Assembly (NCBI GenBank): GCA_902472795.1
Contig: CABROZ010000115.1
Location: forward strand, 1-6,635
DNA from: an uncultured Bacteroides sp.
Lineage (GTDB): Bacteria > Bacteroidota > Bacteroidia > Bacteroidales > Bacteroidaceae
DNA length: 6,635 nucleotides
Direction: 5' to 3'
The translations under genes and the position numbers were made by a program. This document shows positions 1-6,003 of the stretch, piece by piece. Position 1 is the first letter of the stretch. Each line of letters begins with the position of its first letter. Under the pieces are notes generated by a model. The model saw only the letters and a list, made by a program, of their open reading frames with translations, was not told the origin of the DNA and did not search any database.

Positions 1-758
1 TCGGCCTGTGTTTTCTTATAGTCGGGGTTGTCGCGCTTCAGCTGGAACTCGCGTGCCTTCAGGAAGTCGCACGGGTCGAACTCATACGAAATGGACAGGG
101 GGACGATGTTCAGTTCCGACAGGCGGTCTATGATGTCGCCCTCGCCCCCCATGGCCATCATCTTGAGTACACTGTCCTGGGTGCGGTCGTCGGAGTCCTT
201 GGCGCGTCCCTCGCGCTGTGCAATCCAGATGGACTGCTTCTTGTCGCGGATGGTGTGGTGCATGTAGCGCGACATGCGGGCGGACGATTCCAGCTTCTGA
301 CGCATGCTGAGCGCACGCTGCACGATGAACGACTTGTTGACCCGCACTAATTTCTTGATCCAGGGATAGATGAGCAGGTTGTCGCCGATGGCTATCTCGA
401 CCGTGTCAAGTCCCTGCTCTACCAGCATGACGGAGAGCAATCCGGAGTCGAGCACAATGTCACGATGGTTCGAGACGTAGGTGTAAGCCGCCTGACGGTC
501 GGTCAGGGCAGAGATGTCGAGCGTCACTCCGTCGGTCGCCTCCTTGATGATCTTCTTCAGCAGTCCGTAACAGAATGTTTTCTGAAACTCGGTTTTCGTC
601 TTGCAGGCACGCATCTGTCCGGCAATGGCCTCGAAGGGGATGCCCGGCATTACGGCGCCCACGACCTGTCTGAATGCCGGGTCGGCAATCAGCTCCTCGA
701 ATATCTGCGGGAGTTCGCTGTCGTGGTAAGGGCGGATTTCGTCAAATTCCTCGTTCAT
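1..758 (-). CDS. PlsB-like glycerolipid acyltransferase, 3' part cut by window edge
   Basis: The visible 252 residues look like a lysophospholipid/glycerol-3-phosphate acyltransferase, which would transfer an acyl chain to a glycerophosphate backbone at the inner membrane. All four acyltransferase blocks can be seen in order: motif I SNHRDIVLD (residues 96-104), motif II FIVQR (144-148), motif III QREGR (181-185) and motif IV IVPLSISYE (218-226). Motifs III and IV resemble PlsB more than PlsC. Motif I is odd: the histidine is followed by Asp at +2 and +6, not at +5 as in the usual HX4D. The chosen ATG at 758 gives a start MNEEFDEIRP; in-frame ATGs at 788, 812 and 842 would add 10, 18 or 28 residues of unconvincing sequence. 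It is the last visible gene of the PASTA-rluD-ddl unit. The C-terminus lies outside the window, and the exact substrate cannot be told. Confidence 0.82.
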   Translation of the reverse strand, partial: MNEEFDEIRPYHDSELPQIFEELIADPAFRQVVGAVMPGIPFEAIAGQMRACKTKTEFQKTFCYGLLKKIIKEATDGVTLDISALTDRQAAYTYVSNHRDIVLDSGLLSVMLVEQGLDTVEIAIGDNLLIYPWIKKLVRVNKSFIVQRALSMRQKLESSARMSRYMHHTIRDKKQSIWIAQREGRAKDSDDRTQDSVLKMMAMGGEGDIIDRLSELNIVPLSISYEFDPCDFLKAREFQLKRDNPDYKKTQA

Positions 759-836
759 GACTATCAGTTTTTGAGTTAATATGATCATAGGATGATGAAG
801 CAACGAAGCCATGCGACCGTCAGTCCGCAAGAATTT

Positions 837-864
837 CTTCATTCTTCATTCCTCATTCTTCATT
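837..864. repeat. Four tandem AATGARG heptamers
   Basis: On the plus strand the 28 bases are CTTCATT, CTTCATT, CCTCATT, CTTCATT, that is AATGAAG/AATGAGG on the minus strand, head to tail with one base change in the third unit. The array sits in the 116-bp gap between the ddl stop and the acyltransferase start, so it would lie inside the operon mRNA. No terminator-like hairpin is visible in this gap, so transcription probably continues across it. Function is unknown. Confidence 0.8.
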
Positions 865-874
865 TCCCGGTTCT

Positions 875-1855
875 TTATTCTTCGAAAGCGTTTTCGATGA
901 TGTCGGTCATCACGTCCTTGATGTCCATGCCGGCGGCACGCACCTGCTGGGGGATGAAGCTCGTGGCCGTCATGCCCGGGGTGGTGTTCACTTCGAGCAG
1001 GTTGATCTTCTCGCCGGCGGTGACGATGTAGTCCACACGGATGATGCCGTGTGCACCGAGTATGTCGTAGATGGCCGAGGTGAGCTGCTGTACGCGGTCG
1101 CGCAGGGCATCGGAGATACGGGCGGGGGTAATCTCGTCGGATTCGCCGTTGTACTTGGCCTTGTAGTCGAAGTATTCGTTGTGGCTTACCACTTCGGTGA
1201 TGGGAAATACTACGGACTTCTGACGCGTCTTATAGCAGCCGCAAGTCAGTTCGGTGCCGTCCATGAAGGCTTCGATGACTACTTCCTGTGCCTCGTCGAA
1301 GGCCTTGGCGATGGCGGGCTGTATCTCGTCGGGCGTCTTCACCTTGGTGACGCCGAAGCTCGATCCGCCTAAGCTGGGCTTGATGAAACAGGGCAGGCCT
1401 ATCTTCTGGATGACGTCGTCGTCGCTGATGGTCTGGCCCCGGCGCAACAGCAGGGAGTCGGCGATGCGCACGCCGAAAGCCTTGAGATACTGGTTGCAGG
1501 CAAACTTGTCGTAGGTGAGGGCAGCGGCCAGCACTCCGCAGCAGGAGTACGGGATGTGGAGCATGTCGAAGTAGCCCTGCAGACGTCCGTCTTCGCCGGG
1601 CGTGCCGTGGATGGTGATGTAGGCAAAGTCGAAGGTCACCTTGCGGCCGTCGAGCTGAAAGCTGAAGTCGTTGCGATCGACGGGCACCGTGGTGCCGTCG
1701 GGCAGCTGGATGTGCCAGTCGAGTCCGTGCATCTGGACGATATAGAGTGTGTACTTCTCCTTGTCGATGAAGGAGTAAATGCCCTGTGCACTACGCAGGG
1801 AAACTTGATATTCGGAGGTATCGCCTCCGCCTACGATGGCAATTGTACGTTTCAT
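875..1855 (-). CDS. ddl: D-alanine--D-alanine ligase
   Basis: This ATP-grasp enzyme joins two D-alanines in the cytoplasm to make the dipeptide that ends the peptidoglycan precursor stem. The 326 residues are normal family length. Visible features are the N-terminal SEYQVSLRSA block with Glu15 (equivalent to E. coli DdlB Glu15), HGTPGEDG (83-90), the ATP-binding stretch FIKPSLGGSSFGV with Lys159 and Ser165, FDYKAKY (229-235), IRVDY (272-276) and the metal-binding LEVNTTPGMT (287-296). Tyr235 aligns with DdlB Tyr216, which in vancomycin-resistance D-lactate ligases is usually replaced by Phe, so ordinary D-Ala-D-Ala specificity is inferred. The start ATG overlaps the rluD stop in an ATGA, which implies translational coupling. 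It shares the operon with rluD, a PASTA protein and an acyltransferase. Confidence 0.97.
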   Translation of the reverse strand: MKRTIAIVGGGDTSEYQVSLRSAQGIYSFIDKEKYTLYIVQMHGLDWHIQLPDGTTVPVDRNDFSFQLDGRKVTFDFAYITIHGTPGEDGRLQGYFDMLHIPYSCCGVLAAALTYDKFACNQYLKAFGVRIADSLLLRRGQTISDDDVIQKIGLPCFIKPSLGGSSFGVTKVKTPDEIQPAIAKAFDEAQEVVIEAFMDGTELTCGCYKTRQKSVVFPITEVVSHNEYFDYKAKYNGESDEITPARISDALRDRVQQLTSAIYDILGAHGIIRVDYIVTAGEKINLLEVNTTPGMTATSFIPQQVRAAGMDIKDVMTDIIENAFEE

Positions 1856-2976
1856 TCTAAGTTTCTGTTACTGATGTAGCTCCGCCACTTGTCGATGAGC
1901 CGTGACATGTCGTCGGGCAGCTGGGAGGTGAAGTACATCTCCTGACCGGTGACGGGATGGACGAAGCCCAGCGTCATGGCGTGAAGCGCCTGCCGCGGAC
2001 AGGTGTCGAAGCAGTTGTTTACGAATTGTTTATATTTTGCAAAATGCGTTCCTTTCAATATCTCATGGCCGCCGTAGCGCTCGTCGTTGAAGAGGACGTG
2101 GCCGATGTGCTTCATGTGCACGCGTATCTGGTGGGTGCGTCCGGTTTCGAGGATGCACTCGACGAGGGTGACGTAGCCGAAGCGTTCGAGTACGCGGTAG
2201 TGGGTGACGGCATGCTTGCCCTGTCCGTCGGGCAGGACGGCCATCTGCATGCGGTCGCGCGGGTTGCGGCCGATGTCGCCCGTGATGGTTCCTTCGTCCT
2301 GTTCGACGTTGCCCCACACTAAGGCGCGGTAGCGGCGCTTCGTAGTCTTATGGAAGAACTGGTTGCCTAAGTTGGTCTTGGCATCGGGGGTCTTGGCAAT
2401 GACGAGCAGGCCGGAAGTGTCCTTGTCGATGCGGTGGACGAGGCCCACGTGGGGGTCGTTGGCATCGTAGTCGGGGACGTCCTTCATGTGCCAGGCGATG
2501 GCGTTGACCAGCGTGCCGTGGTAGTTGCCGTGACCGGGATGTACGACGAGTCCGGCGGGCTTGTTCACCACCATCAGGTAGCGGTCTTCATAGACAATGT
2601 CGAGGGGGATGTCCTCGGGGATGACTTCGTTGTCGTAGCGGGGACGGTCCATCATGACGGTGATGACGTCCAGCGGCTTCACCTTGTAGCTGCTCTTCAC
2701 GGGGCGGCCGTTGGCCATGACGAAGCCCGCGTCGGCAGCCTTCTGTATGCGGTTGCGCGAGGCGTTGGTCAGGCGGTCGAAGAGGTACTTATCGACGCGC
2801 ATCATCTCCTGTCCACGGTCCACCACCACGCGGAAGTGTTCGTAGAGCTGTGCCTCGTCACCCACGGGTTCGATGTCGTCCAAGTCGTCGGCATCGATGA
2901 GTTCGGTGTCGGCCGACGGGGTGTCGGGCAGTGCGGTCGGAATGTCTTTTCTGTCAGCTGGTATGTCGGTAGTCAT
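1852..2976 (-). CDS. rluD: RluD-family 23S rRNA pseudouridine synthase
   Basis: It isomerises uridines in 23S rRNA to pseudouridine; E. coli RluD acts on helix 69 (1911, 1915, 1917), and the same target is inferred here. The 374 residues comprise an acidic N-terminal extension of about 45 residues, an S4-like RNA-binding domain (about 57-108, with ASRNRIQKA), and the RluA-type catalytic domain. The catalytic motif HRIDKDTSGL is at 181-190 with Asp184 as the nucleophile, and RTHQIRVHM at 280-288 is the second family block. The segment between YGG (301-303) and RQALHA (328-333) is about 24 residues. The ATG at 2976 is the only sensible start before the S4 domain. It lies 38 bp after the PASTA gene stop and overlaps ddl by 4 bp. 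RluA or RluC is a less likely label given the S4 domain and motif details. Confidence 0.93.
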   Translation of the reverse strand: MTTDIPADRKDIPTALPDTPSADTELIDADDLDDIEPVGDEAQLYEHFRVVVDRGQEMMRVDKYLFDRLTNASRNRIQKAADAGFVMANGRPVKSSYKVKPLDVITVMMDRPRYDNEVIPEDIPLDIVYEDRYLMVVNKPAGLVVHPGHGNYHGTLVNAIAWHMKDVPDYDANDPHVGLVHRIDKDTSGLLVIAKTPDAKTNLGNQFFHKTTKRRYRALVWGNVEQDEGTITGDIGRNPRDRMQMAVLPDGQGKHAVTHYRVLERFGYVTLVECILETGRTHQIRVHMKHIGHVLFNDERYGGHEILKGTHFAKYKQFVNNCFDTCPRQALHAMTLGFVHPVTGQEMYFTSQLPDDMSRLIDKWRSYISNRNLE

Positions 2977-3014
2977 AGTTGCAATCTGTTGGTATGTGAT
3001 TGGACGGGACGGTG

Positions 3015-3665
3015 TCAGAACCAGGATTCTTCGTCGGCATCGTCTCCGGTATCGGTTCCGGCGGCGTCCGTGCCTTCCATGCCGAGGGAGTCGGTCTCCA
3101 GTTCGGGCTCTTTCTCGCCGTTACCGACGACGAGCGTCAGCGTGGCTCCTACGGGCACCTGCTCGCCGATGGCCAGGGGACGTCCTTTGTACTTCACTTC
3201 ATAGACCCAGTCGATTTCGCCGGCTATCTTCTCGATGGCATTCAGCTTGAATCCGGCAGCCAGCAGACGTGCTTCGGCCTGTCGGAGGGAACTGTTGTCG
3301 GCCACGTCGGGGACGCTGCACAAGGGGATGCTGCGGGTGTTGATGGTGAGGTAAACGGTGCGGCCCTGCTTGACGCGCTGACCTACCGAGGGGTTGTGGT
3401 CGAGGATGCTTCCGGCGGGAAGATTCTTGACATAGGTAGAGTCGGAAACCACGCCGACGAGCCCGCGGTTGAGCAGCAGTTGCTTGGCCTGCTCGACGGT
3501 CATCCCCTTGACGTCGGGGACGGTGACGGCCTGTCCGTGGCGGGTATATACGTCGAGTCCCTTCAGCACGCCATAGATGACGGCGACGAGCACAATGATC
3601 ATTGCCAGTATGTTCAGCCAGAAGTAACGGTTCTGGCGGAAGGAGAAAAATTCTTTTATCGTCAT
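3015..3665 (-). CDS. Membrane-anchored PASTA-domain protein
   Basis: PASTA domains are known to bind muropeptides or beta-lactams in some proteins and act mainly as structural or sensing modules in others; here no kinase or penicillin-binding domain is attached. From the ATG at 3665 the protein has 216 residues: a short basic cytoplasmic tail (RQNRY at 10-14), one membrane helix (about 16-36, NILAMIIVLVAVIYGVL), PASTA 1 (about 47-109, VTVPDVKGMT), PASTA 2 (about 116-181) and an acidic tail (183-214). The expected topology is N-in with the PASTA domains in the periplasm. The start at 3665 is preferred over an in-frame ATG at 3707 because the latter lies upstream of the -7 promoter box. It is first in the operon with rluD and ddl, which fits a cell-wall role, although its precise job is unknown. 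Confidence 0.9.
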   Translation of the reverse strand: MTIKEFFSFRQNRYFWLNILAMIIVLVAVIYGVLKGLDVYTRHGQAVTVPDVKGMTVEQAKQLLLNRGLVGVVSDSTYVKNLPAGSILDHNPSVGQRVKQGRTVYLTINTRSIPLCSVPDVADNSSLRQAEARLLAAGFKLNAIEKIAGEIDWVYEVKYKGRPLAIGEQVPVGATLTLVVGNGEKEPELETDSLGMEGTDAAGTDTGDDADEESWF

Positions 3666-3685
3666 AATCGGTCCGTTATTTGGGG

Positions 3686-3718
3686 CAAAGATACGCAATA
3701 GTAGCAAGAAATACGAAA
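3686..3718 (-). promoter_or_regulatory. Bacteroidetes-type promoter for the PASTA-rluD-ddl operon
   Basis: Read on the minus strand, TTTC (3718-3715) is followed after 21 bp by TATCTTTG (3693-3686), a full match to the TAnnTTTG -7 box with a one-base-off -33 box. Transcription would begin near 3680 and give a leader of only about 15 nt before the ATG at 3665. Confidence 0.75.
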
Positions 3719-3784
3719 GTTAAGGAGGGAAATTCAGCGGAAGGCCGGTCAAGACAAGGGGGAAAAGAGGAAGGGATGGAACCG

Positions 3785-4432
3785 TCAGGAATGTTGCAGC
3801 AGGCAGGTCCTTATATATTCCTCTATCTCGCGGGCGGTAACAGAATATACCGGCGCAAGCTGTTCGAAGCGAGCATCACGCGTAAAGCGAGCCCCGTTAG
3901 TCAGCATAGCAAGAAGATTCTTGGTCTTCAGCCGATGCCCGGAATAGGATAAAGCCGAAGTTATCAGTTCGCCGACCGGAATGCCCTGCCGCAAGATCGA
4001 ATAAATGTCATAATAATCACGGAAATTACTCCGCCGTAGCATCACTTCCATCTTCATGGCTCCAATGGCTTTCACATCGGCCAGCCGCAAATTGTTCAGG
4101 CAATCGACCGGAGCCGTAACAGGTGAAAACTTAGGACAGGCATAAAAAGAGAACTTAACCCCCGAAACCAGATACTCTACATGATCAATATCCAAAAGGT
4201 CCTTGTGCTGAATATCGCCTACCGAAGCAAGTTCTTTCTCTATCTGATACCAGGCCACTTCCATATTCTCGGACTTGGAAGTACGCCATTTCATAAAGTC
4301 CAAATCTTCACTCTGACGATGGCCGATCTGCAAGGATAAAGCCGTTCCGCCCACCAAGAGGTAAGGCTTGATGCAATCCAGACGTGAAACAGCCTCGATC
4401 ACCTGTCGCGTATGTGGTGCCAGCCCGTTCAT
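3785..4432 (-). CDS. AbiEii/AbiGii-family nucleotidyltransferase, putative toxin
   Basis: The 215-residue protein has the features of the AbiEii/AbiGii nucleotidyltransferase family, whose characterised members act as toxins or abortive-infection effectors that transfer nucleotides (MenT enzymes modify tRNA). The core LVGGTALSLQ (26-35) is followed by GHRQSEDLDF (37-46), giving the GG(T/S)...DxD metal site with Asp43 and Asp45. Downstream are the family blocks ADVKAIGAMKM (118-128) and FRDYYDIY (137-144). It follows a 110-aa gene with an ATGA overlap, typical of antitoxin-toxin pairs. Codon use is less GC-rich than in the genes to its left, suggesting acquisition by transfer. No terminator is visible after its stop, so some transcripts may run into the PASTA operon. 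The family call is firm; toxicity and substrate are inferred. Confidence 0.85.
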   Translation of the reverse strand: MNGLAPHTRQVIEAVSRLDCIKPYLLVGGTALSLQIGHRQSEDLDFMKWRTSKSENMEVAWYQIEKELASVGDIQHKDLLDIDHVEYLVSGVKFSFYACPKFSPVTAPVDCLNNLRLADVKAIGAMKMEVMLRRSNFRDYYDIYSILRQGIPVGELITSALSYSGHRLKTKNLLAMLTNGARFTRDARFEQLAPVYSVTAREIEEYIRTCLLQHS

Positions 4433-4761
4433 GCAAACATTTTATTGAAATGACGGGTAGCCATCGATTTGACATAAGCATCGGGATTCTTCGCCTTGAA
4501 ATAGTACCAAGCAAAAAAACGGTTCAACGTGTAGAGGTATTCACCCTGAGGAACCAGGTGCTCAAGCCACACCTTCTTTATTTTCCGAAAAGGAAAGATC
4601 CGGAAAAGCGAATTAATCTCCTTCAGGTCGAGGTACAAAAGAGTCTTCTCGATCAGCATATCATCGGGAATATCCTGCACCGAGCTTTCATCATACGACC
4701 AGAAGCAATGTTCCTGCTTCAGCTTCGCCAGCAAATCCTGTTTGATTCCGTCATCCGGCAT
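4429..4761 (-). CDS. DUF6922-like partner of the AbiEii protein, putative antitoxin
   Basis: This 110-residue protein lies directly before the AbiEii gene and overlaps it by 4 bp (ATGA). It has no signal peptide or membrane helix. The visible pattern is FWSYD near residues 20-24, a helical central part IEKTLLYLDLKEIN (37-50), then IKKVWLEHL (61-69) and a C-terminal aromatic stretch LNRFFAWYYF (79-88). This resembles my recollection of DUF6922 proteins, which often sit just upstream of AbiEii nucleotidyltransferases in Bacteroidetes. The antitoxin role is inferred from position and coupling alone; no classic DNA-binding motif is evident. The ATG at 4761 sits about 16 nt after the expected transcription start. 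Composition is less GC-rich than in the flanking genes. Confidence 0.75.
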   Translation of the reverse strand: MPDDGIKQDLLAKLKQEHCFWSYDESSVQDIPDDMLIEKTLLYLDLKEINSLFRIFPFRKIKKVWLEHLVPQGEYLYTLNRFFAWYYFKAKNPDAYVKSMATRHFNKMFA

Positions 4762-4783
4762 GATTCTTAACTTTTGGTATTCA

Positions 4784-4815
4784 CAAATTTAATGATTATT
4801 CTCATTCCAAGCAAG
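4784..4815 (-). promoter_or_regulatory. Promoter of the DUF6922-AbiEii cassette
   Basis: On the minus strand CTTG (4815-4812), 20 bp, then TAAATTTG (4791-4784), a full TAnnTTTG match with a one-off -33 box. A second CTTG directly follows at 4811-4808. The start point would be near 4778, giving a short leader to the ATG at 4761. The geometry is the same as at rpmH. Confidence 0.7.
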
Positions 4816-4852
4816 CGAGGCTGCAAAATATTCATCCAGCAGGCTTTATAAA

Positions 4853-4884
4853 ACACTTGCACCGCTCGCGAGCCGTGCAAGTGT
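4853..4884. repeat. 32-nt near-perfect palindrome
   Basis: The arms ACACTTGCAC (4853-4862) and GTGCAAGTGT (4875-4884) are exact inverse complements. They enclose GCTCGCGAGC (4864-4873), itself a perfect palindrome, with a single C-C mismatch at 4863/4874. It lies between the rpmH terminator and the cassette promoter. No T-tract follows on either strand, so it is not a normal intrinsic terminator. It could be a protein-binding site, a REP-like dispersed element or a structural remnant of an insertion boundary. Confidence 0.75.
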
Positions 4885-4895
4885 CCCACAAAAGG

Positions 4896-4922
4896 CCTAT
4901 AAGCCGGTGGTCGGACCTATAA
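4896..4922. repeat. Short direct repeat CCTATAA
   Basis: CCTATAA occurs at 4896-4902 and again at 4916-4922, 20 bp apart start to start, next to the rpmH terminator T-tract. TATAAGCC (4898-4905) is also inversely complementary to GGCTTtATA (4842-4850) with one extra base, so the 4853-4884 palindrome may have a larger outer stem. Seven bases can recur by chance. Confidence 0.35.
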
Positions 4923-4956
4923 AAAAAGAGAGCACACCGACGGGATGCGCTCTCTT
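4921..4956 (-). terminator. Intrinsic terminator of rpmH
   Basis: On the minus strand AAGAGAGC (4956-4949) pairs with GCTCTCTT (4933-4926) around a 15-nt loop, and the hairpin runs into a T-tract (4927-4921). It lies about 29 bp beyond the rpmH stop and would insulate rpmH from the cassette promoter. Confidence 0.9.
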
Positions 4957-4984
4957 CTTTATCTCTTTGCTACAAGGATGTGGC

Positions 4985-5146
4985 TTAAGCCTTTACTCCG
5001 TTGTATTCGTCAGAAACAGTCAGTTTCTTGCGGCCTTTGGCGCGACGTGCTGCCAATACTCTGCGGCCATTGGCTGTAGCCATTCTTTCACGGAAACCGT
5101 GTTTGTTTCTTCTCTTTCTGTTGGAGGGTTGAAATGTTCTTTTCAT
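4985..5146 (-). CDS. rpmH: 50S ribosomal protein L34
   Basis: This small, very basic protein is a structural part of the large ribosomal subunit. The 53 residues begin MKRTFQPSNRKRRNKHGFRE and contain RMATANGRRVLAARRAKGRKK, the L34 hallmark; the tail LTVSDEYNGVKA is a short extension beyond the approximately 46-residue E. coli protein. The start at 5146 is fixed by the MKRTFQPS N-terminus. It has its own promoter and terminator and stands divergently from efp. The usual rnpA neighbour is not next to it, so it appears monocistronic here. Confidence 0.97.
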   Translation of the reverse strand: MKRTFQPSNRKRRNKHGFRERMATANGRRVLAARRAKGRKKLTVSDEYNGVKA

Positions 5147-5188
5147 TATTTTATCTTTTTACGTTATTATTCTCACGAATTCGGGCTG

Positions 5189-5220
5189 CAAAAATAGGCA
5201 CTTTTTTCAAAATAACCAAG
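5189..5220 (-). promoter_or_regulatory. rpmH promoter
   Basis: On the minus strand CTTG (5220-5217), 20 bp, then TATTTTTG (5196-5189), matching TAnnTTTG. The expected start near 5184 leaves a leader of about 37 nt, AT-rich just before the ATG. Confidence 0.75.
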
Positions 5221-5246
5221 CGATAACTCATTTTCTCTCAAAAGTT

Positions 5247-5278
5247 TTTGCGATTTTTACCGAATTCCATTAATTTTG
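5247..5278 (+). promoter_or_regulatory. efp promoter
   Basis: TTTG (5247-5250), exactly 20 bp, then TAATTTTG (5271-5278): both boxes match the Bacteroidetes primary-sigma consensus. The -33 boxes of this promoter and the divergent rpmH promoter are separated by 26 bp. Confidence 0.85.
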
Positions 5279-5282
5279 CACC

Positions 5283-5408
5283 CGCATTTCGCAAGAAGAC
5301 AACACCCTGCAACCCGTGTTCACCCCGAACGTCCTACCTCGCACGACTTGCTTGAACCGGCTTGAGAGACTTAAATTAAAATACATATATAAATAAAAGA
5401 AGATAGTT
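5283..5408 (+). promoter_or_regulatory. Long 5' leader of efp
   Basis: From the expected start point to the ATG is about 125 nt, several times longer than the other leaders in this window. The first part is fairly GC-rich and contains a repeated GCTTGA (in TGCTTGAACCGGCTTGAGAG, 5349-5368). The last 40 nt are strongly AT-rich, ending AAAAGAAGATAGTT before the start codon, as expected for translation starts in this phylum. No known riboswitch or leader-peptide attenuator was recognised. Confidence 0.45.
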
Positions 5409-5975
5409 ATGATTAATGCCCAAGACATTAAAATCGGAACTTGCATCCGCATGGACGGCAAGCTGTATTTCTGCATCGACTTCCTGCATGTAAAACCGGG
5501 AAAAGGTAACACTTTCATGCGTACAAAACTGAAAGACGTAGTGAACGGCTACGTGCTGGAACGCCGCTTCAACATCGGTGAGAAGCTGGAAGACGTGCGC
5601 GTAGAACGCCGCCCCTACCAATACCTCTACCACGACGGTAACGACTACCAGTTCATGAACCAGGAGACTTTCGAACAAATTCCCATCGCCCACGACCTGA
5701 TCAACGGCGTTGACTTCCTGCTCGAAGGCCAGGTAGTAGATGTAGTTTCCGACGCTTCGACCGAAACCGTGCTCTATGCCGACATGCCTATCAAGGTGCA
5801 GCAGAAGGTGACTTACACCGAGCCGGGTCTGAAAGGCGATACTGCCACCAACACCCTGAAACCTGCTACCGTTGAGTCGGGTGCCACCGTACGTGTTCCC
5901 CTCTTCATCAACGAAGGCGAAACCATCGAAATCGATACTCGCGACGGTTCTTACGTGGGCCGCGTGAAGGCATAA
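5409..5975 (+). CDS. efp: Translation elongation factor P
   Basis: EF-P enters the ribosomal E site and relieves stalling at polyproline stretches. The 188 residues are normal length: an N-terminal KOW-like domain (1 to about 62), an OB domain (about 65-128) and a C-terminal OB domain (about 130-188) carrying the family signature with VPLFINEGETIEIDT (163-177). The exposed loop is KPGKG (29-33). Lys32 takes the place of the residue that is lysylated in E. coli (Lys34) or rhamnosylated when Arg; a lysine-type modification is therefore possible, though no modifying enzyme is visible here. It is monocistronic, with its own promoter, a long leader and a strong terminator directly after it. Confidence 0.98.
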   Translation: MINAQDIKIGTCIRMDGKLYFCIDFLHVKPGKGNTFMRTKLKDVVNGYVLERRFNIGEKLEDVRVERRPYQYLYHDGNDYQFMNQETFEQIPIAHDLINGVDFLLEGQVVDVVSDASTETVLYADMPIKVQQKVTYTEPGLKGDTATNTLKPATVESGATVRVPLFINEGETIEIDTRDGSYVGRVKA

Positions 5976-6003
5976 GGTTTTATCGGACAGATAAAAAAAC
6001 TCC

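Noticed and set aside
759..842. N-terminal extensions of the acyltransferase from ATGs at 788, 812 or 842
   Set aside because: The added residues look non-coding and run into the heptamer array; MNEEFDEIRP is a more natural start, though this is not proven.
1399..1626. 75-codon minus-strand frame within ddl
   Set aside because: It is an out-of-frame shadow of ddl in the same strand, with a composition typical of GC-rich frame shadows.
875..1855. Ddl as a vancomycin-resistance D-Ala-D-Lac ligase
   Set aside because: The Tyr of the AKY motif is kept, and the gene sits in a housekeeping operon with no vanH or vanX neighbours.
2434..3204. 256-codon open frame on the plus strand opposite rluD and PASTA
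   Set aside because: It lies antisense to two well-recognised genes, its product matches nothing I know and is low in complexity (rich in V, G, H), and GC-rich codon bias leaves such antisense frames open.
3000..3701. 233-codon plus-strand frame opposite the PASTA gene
   Set aside because: It mirrors the PASTA gene almost exactly, with no promoter or recognisable domain.
3666..3707. Longer PASTA protein starting at an ATG at 3707
   Set aside because: That ATG lies upstream of the -7 box at 3686-3693 and would not be in the transcript; the extension is also not signal-like.
4853..4884. The palindrome as an intrinsic terminator
   Set aside because: No T-run follows on either strand, and a proper rpmH terminator already exists at 4921-4956.
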